DNA of 61,894 bases from Bacteroidales bacterium UBA1181. Lineage in GTDB: Bacteria > Bacteroidota > Bacteroidia > Bacteroidales > Paludibacteraceae. Every line of letters starts with the position of its first letter. The first letter of the stretch is position 1. The translations under genes and the position numbers were made by a program. The notes under the pieces were generated by a model, which ran no database searches, was not told where the DNA came from, and worked only from the letters and a program-made list of their open reading frames with translations. The stretch lies in assembly GCA_002310215.1 (NCBI GenBank), contig DBYR01000004.1:1-61894 (forward strand). The letters run 5' to 3'. Positions 61,811-61,894 of this stretch are shown in pieces.

Positions 61811-61850
61811 ATGGCGAAAAAACATGCGAGAAACCGTGTTTTTTCGCCAT
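61811..61850 (+). repeat. Perfect 14-bp hairpin just before the array
   Basis: ATGGCGAAAAAACA (61811-61824) and TGTTTTTTCGCCAT (61837-61850) form a perfect 14-bp stem around a 12-base loop. It ends about 21 bases before the putative first repeat. No T run follows beyond the stem itself. Confidence 0.7.
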
Positions 61851-61871
61851 AATATTCCTAATTTCGCACCA

Positions 61872-61894
61872 CTATTAATCGAACCATTTTGGAA
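61872..61894 (+). CRISPR. Probable partial first CRISPR repeat, cut by the window edge
   Basis: The final bases ATTAATCGAACCATTTTGGAA resemble the start of the roughly 30-base type I-B repeats that usually end GGAATTGAAAC or similar. The window stops before the repeat ends, so neither the repeat nor any spacer can be confirmed. The boundary at 61872 assumes a 30-base unit. Its place behind cas2 and a leader-like region supports the call. Confidence 0.5.

Larger units (their letters stand above)
61622..61871 (+). promoter_or_regulatory. Probable CRISPR leader region
   Basis: These 250 bases follow cas2 and precede the putative first repeat, the usual position for a leader that promotes array transcription and directs integration. 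It contains TTTGACATACTGG (61720-61732), a perfect match to the IHF consensus (61734-61746) and two inverted repeats (61752-61795 and 61811-61850). No reading frame is evident. Confidence 0.6.

Overview
The window looks like chromosomal DNA from a Bacteroidales bacterium; genus not determined. Many genes are preceded by the Bacteroidetes -7 promoter element TANNTTTG, a few with TTG or TTTG about 19 bases upstream. Shine-Dalgarno sites are rare. Secreted proteins end in the short beta-rich tail typical of Bacteroidetes surface proteins. The gene set includes menaquinone biosynthesis (menF, menD, menB, menC), lipid A synthesis (lpxB), panB, purA, mtgA, an AspT-type carrier and Bacteroidetes families such as DUF3791/DUF3990 and BspA-like repeats. 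No rRNA is seen; three tRNA genes lie at 30.5-30.8 kb.

Layout. 0-1 kb: a decayed DUF3791/DUF3990 cassette. 1.1-5.6 kb: five genes suggesting surface glycan modification (nucleotide-sugar epimerase, lipoprotein, AAC(3)-like acyltransferase, polysaccharide-deacetylase-like protein, hexapeptide acyltransferase). 5.6-12 kb: a membrane-barrel-like protein, acyltransferase, nitrilase-family amidase, secreted glycosidase with CBM6, a membrane-protein gene broken by a stop codon, panB and mtgA. 12.2-17.4 kb: a 1635-residue surface protein with cysteine-bearing 26-residue repeats, preceded by a 109-bp relic of a second copy. 17.4-23.4 kb: GH5 lipoprotein, DigH-like hydrolase, surE, a small membrane protein, lpxB and a short secreted-type protein. 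23.7-30.5 kb: acyl-CoA ligase, J-domain protein, two tandem acyltransferase-3 genes and a DUF445 protein. 30.5-38.5 kb: tRNAs, methyltransferase, L,D-transpeptidase-like protein, LEA-type lipoprotein and the men operon. 38.6-52 kb: MltF-like transglycosylase, metallo-hydrolase, SDR, RluB-type synthase with a Gly/Asn-rich arm, purA, the AspT-like carrier between direct repeats, a large secreted HExxH protein and trkA.

52-61.9 kb: a type I CRISPR-Cas locus. An AT-rich interference operon (cas6-cas5-cas3-cas8-cas7) ends in a strong terminator. A truncated RhuM gene and an AlbA/Schlafen-type ATP-binding protein follow, then an adaptation operon (cas4-cas1-cas2) with host-like composition. Downstream is a leader-like region with an IHF-consensus match and two inverted repeats. 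The last about 23 bases look like the start of the first CRISPR repeat, so the array itself would lie beyond the right edge. This mosaic CRISPR locus is the most interesting part of the window.

Intergenic DNA is rich in small palindromic or AT-rich repeat families. Some serve as apparent terminators, and one pair brackets the AspT-like gene. Functions are read from motifs and remembered family features; no database search was run.
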